In this document: one piece after another, positions 6,655-7,795 of the stretch
Position numbering within the stretch: position 1 is the first letter of the stretch
How the letters are laid out: every line of letters starts with the position of its first letter
Source of the DNA: Nitratiruptor sp.
Lineage (GTDB): Bacteria; Campylobacterota; Campylobacteria; Campylobacterales; Nitratiruptoraceae
NCBI GenBank assembly: GCA_015494595.1
Contig: WGAX01000117.1
Coordinates: 1-7,795, forward strand
Direction of reading: 5' to 3'
Length of the DNA stretch: 7,795 nt
Made by a program: the position numbers and the translations under genes
Notes under the pieces: model-generated
Told to the model about the DNA's origin: nothing
The model's input: only the letters and a program-made list of their open reading frames with translations
Database searches by the model: none

Positions 6655-7099
6655 AGTTATTTTGTTGGGTAACCTCACCCGCGATATAGAGCTTAAATAT
6701 ACCAATTCAGGTATGGCAATCGCAAAAACTGCTATAGCTACAAATAGGCGTTTTAAGACGCAAAGCGGTGAGCAAAAAGAGGAGGTCTGCTTCATAGACA
6801 TTACTCTTTTTGGAAGAGCTGCAGAAATTGCAAACCAATACCTCAATAAAGGGAGTAGAGTACTCGTAGAGGGAAGACTTGTTTACGAGCAGTGGGTAGA
6901 TGCTAGCGGCAATAAGCGATCCAAACACTCTGTTGCGGTGGATAACCTGCAAATGCTAGGCCGCAGCGAAAGCCAAAGCCAGCCGCAGCCCTTGTATACC
7001 CCACCAAGTAGCCCGACACAACCAAGCCAGCAACCTCAACAGCCAAAAGTGCCTGAGATTCCAGAGATAGATATCAATGATGACGAAATTCCATTTTAG
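6644..7099 (+). CDS. ssb: Single-stranded DNA-binding protein
   Basis: SSB coats single-stranded DNA as a tetramer during replication, repair and recombination and recruits partners through its C-terminal tip. The 151 residues divide into an OB-fold (1 to about 106, starting MYNKVILLGNLTRDIELKYT, with VCFIDITLFGRAAEIA at 48-63 and GSRVLVEGRLVYEQW at 70-84), a Gln/Pro/Ser-rich disordered linker (about 107-138) and the acidic tip DDEIPF (146-151), the protein-interaction peptide. The start ATG lies 11 nt inside the end of rpsF and no strong ribosome-binding site is needed if translation is coupled. The placement of ssb between rpsF and rpsR is a widely conserved bacterial arrangement. Confidence 0.97.
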   Translation: MYNKVILLGNLTRDIELKYTNSGMAIAKTAIATNRRFKTQSGEQKEEVCFIDITLFGRAAEIANQYLNKGSRVLVEGRLVYEQWVDASGNKRSKHSVAVDNLQMLGRSESQSQPQPLYTPPSSPTQPSQQPQQPKVPEIPEIDINDDEIPF

Positions 7100-7100
7100 A

Positions 7101-7105
7101 AAGGA
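7101..7105 (+). promoter_or_regulatory. Ribosome-binding site deciding the GTG start of rpsR
   Basis: AAGGA at 7101-7105 lies 6 nt before GTG 7112-7114, just after the ssb stop. The resulting N-terminus MAEKRRFKKRTC fits S18, so the GTG start is preferred. Confidence 0.7.
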
Positions 7106-7111
7106 CTAAAA

Positions 7112-7387
7112 GTGGCAGAAAAGAGAAGATTCAAAAAAAGAACTTGTAAATATTGCGAGCAAAAGGTTGAATTTATCGACTACAAAGATATTGAGCTTAT
7201 CAAGCATACATTGAGTGAGCGCTATAAAATTATGCCAAGACGCCTTACAGGAAACTGTAAAAAGCATCAGGAGATGGTAGAAGAGGCAATTAAAAGAGCT
7301 AGACACGCAGCACTCGTCCCTTACATCGTCGATCGAAAAAGAGTTGTACCAAACCCTTGGGATGAGCTTATTCCTATCTATAAATAA
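7112..7387 (+). CDS. rpsR: 30S ribosomal protein S18 (zinc-binding C+ form)
   Basis: S18 pairs with S6 in the 30S platform. It has 91 residues, longer than the 75 of E. coli. A CxxC pair at C12 and C15 (TCKYCEQK) and C49 with H52 (GNCKKHQ) form a plausible zinc site, the so-called C+ paralogue type; E. coli S18 lacks this set. IMPRRLTGNCKKHQ (40-53) and AIKRARHAALVPYI (59-72) are the S18 core signatures. The tail after residue 73 (DRKRVVPNPWDELIPIYK) extends beyond shorter S18 proteins. The start is GTG with AAGGA 6 nt upstream; the gap after ssb is 12 nt. It is the last gene of the plus-strand run and is followed by a hairpin and a convergent gene. Confidence 0.96.
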   Translation: MAEKRRFKKRTCKYCEQKVEFIDYKDIELIKHTLSERYKIMPRRLTGNCKKHQEMVEEAIKRARHAALVPYIVDRKRVVPNPWDELIPIYK

Positions 7388-7388
7388 G

Positions 7389-7408
7389 ATAAGGGCGTAT
7401 GCCCTTAT
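7389..7408. terminator. Hairpin between the convergent rpsR and the right-edge gene
   Basis: ATAAGGGC (7389-7396) and GCCCTTAT (7401-7408) form a perfect 8-bp stem with a 4-nt loop, starting 2 nt after the rpsR stop and including the stop codon of the gene on the opposite strand. There is no clear T-run on the plus strand; on the minus strand the following bases are only T-rich (CTTATTTATAG). Position between two convergent genes suggests a shared terminator or 3'-end stabiliser. Confidence 0.5.
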
Positions 7409-7795
7409 GCCAAACACTGCAGATATACCCCCTTTTGCATCAATACATTATCTTTAAATTTTGTTAAATCGCAAGAGCTCTCACTATCAAAACGTTTTAC
7501 ATTAGTTAATGTATGCTGTACCATTTTTAAGTAGATTGCAGGGGATTGAAAATAGCTGGGAATATCTATAACAACCTCTTTAAGCAATTCAAAAAGAGAT
7601 GGCATACTATAATCAATCATCTCTTTTTTATCATAGGTTACAATAATTTTGCCCTCAAAATCGCTCCAAATCTTTTTAAAATCATTAAAAAGTTTTGATG
7701 GCAATCGATCTATATTCCTAAATACCAACAAATCAAAGGAGCTAAATTGATCTAAACTAAGTTCCTCATCCTCTAATGACTCACAAGGAATAATA
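7405..7795 (-). CDS. Uncharacterised protein, C-terminal fragment resembling a degenerate sigma-54-activator AAA+ domain (partial)
   Basis: The minus-strand frame is open from the right edge to the TAA at 7407-7405, giving 130 visible codons with no certain start, so the N-terminal part lies outside. I do not firmly recognise the protein. The segment FDLLVFRNIDRLPSKLF lines up with the Walker B region of bacterial enhancer-binding proteins (consensus like TLFLDEIGDMP). KIIVTYDKKE lines up with their sensor I strand (RIIAATNRD), and SLFELLKEVVIDIPSY with the DLYYRLNVVPIELPPL segment. If so, the Walker B Asp-Glu pair is replaced by Arg-Asn, the arginine-bearing residues are not conserved, and the C-terminus ends about 55 residues after IPSY with no obvious helix-turn-helix. 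It may be a non-hydrolysing regulator or simply a diverged ATPase. It is convergent with rpsR, so it is not part of the ribosomal-protein operon. The resemblance is judged by eye only. Confidence 0.6.
   Translation of the reverse strand, partial: IIPCESLEDEELSLDQFSSFDLLVFRNIDRLPSKLFNDFKKIWSDFEGKIIVTYDKKEMIDYSMPSLFELLKEVVIDIPSYFQSPAIYLKMVQHTLTNVKRFDSESSCDLTKFKDNVLMQKGVYLQCLA

Noticed and set aside
1..7795. CRISPR arrays, insertion sequences, tRNA or rRNA genes
   Set aside because: No regularly spaced repeats, transposase-like frames, or conserved RNA gene sequences were seen on either strand.

Overview
This looks like a chromosomal segment from a Campylobacterota (epsilonproteobacterial) genome. 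Reasons: low-to-moderate GC; an ilvC gene followed by a divergent polysaccharide deacetylase gene and divergent from an rnr-holA pair, an order I recall from Campylobacter; a short (643 aa) RNase R; and Campylobacter-like IlvC. Joining rnr-holA to rpsF-ssb-rpsR on one strand, and carrying a DASS transporter, suits a deep-branching or hydrothermal-vent genus such as Nitratiruptor or Sulfurovum. That genus-level guess is inference only. The window is mostly housekeeping DNA. I see no CRISPR array, insertion sequence, prophage, tRNA or rRNA.

Left part, minus strand: ilvC (ketol-acid reductoisomerase, 3214-2192), then a membrane-anchored divergent polysaccharide deacetylase (2159-1170), then a DASS/SLC13 divalent-anion transporter that starts at TTG 1142 and runs off the left edge. 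Gaps are 32 and 27 nt, so the three are probably one operon. A perfect 10-bp stem-loop sits in the first gap.

Right part, plus strand: a 110-bp divergent intergenic region carries an extended -10 promoter for rnr (RNase R, 3325-5256), whose end overlaps holA (DNA polymerase III delta subunit, 5243-6202). A 77-nt gap with a GC-rich hairpin leads into rpsF-ssb-rpsR (S6, single-stranded DNA-binding protein, S18; 6280-7387). These genes overlap or are spaced by 12 nt. The cluster joins RNA decay, clamp loading, ssDNA protection and the S6:S18 ribosomal heterodimer.

Far right: a convergent gene on the minus strand (7405 to beyond 7795) is cut by the window edge. Its visible C-terminal part resembles a degenerate sigma-54-activator-type AAA+ domain without the Walker B acidic pair and without a DNA-binding tail. 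It is the least ordinary gene here. Other points of interest are two A9 tracts at the start of the deacetylase gene, a seven-codon duplication in its Ser-rich linker, and the candidate S6:S18 leader hairpin.
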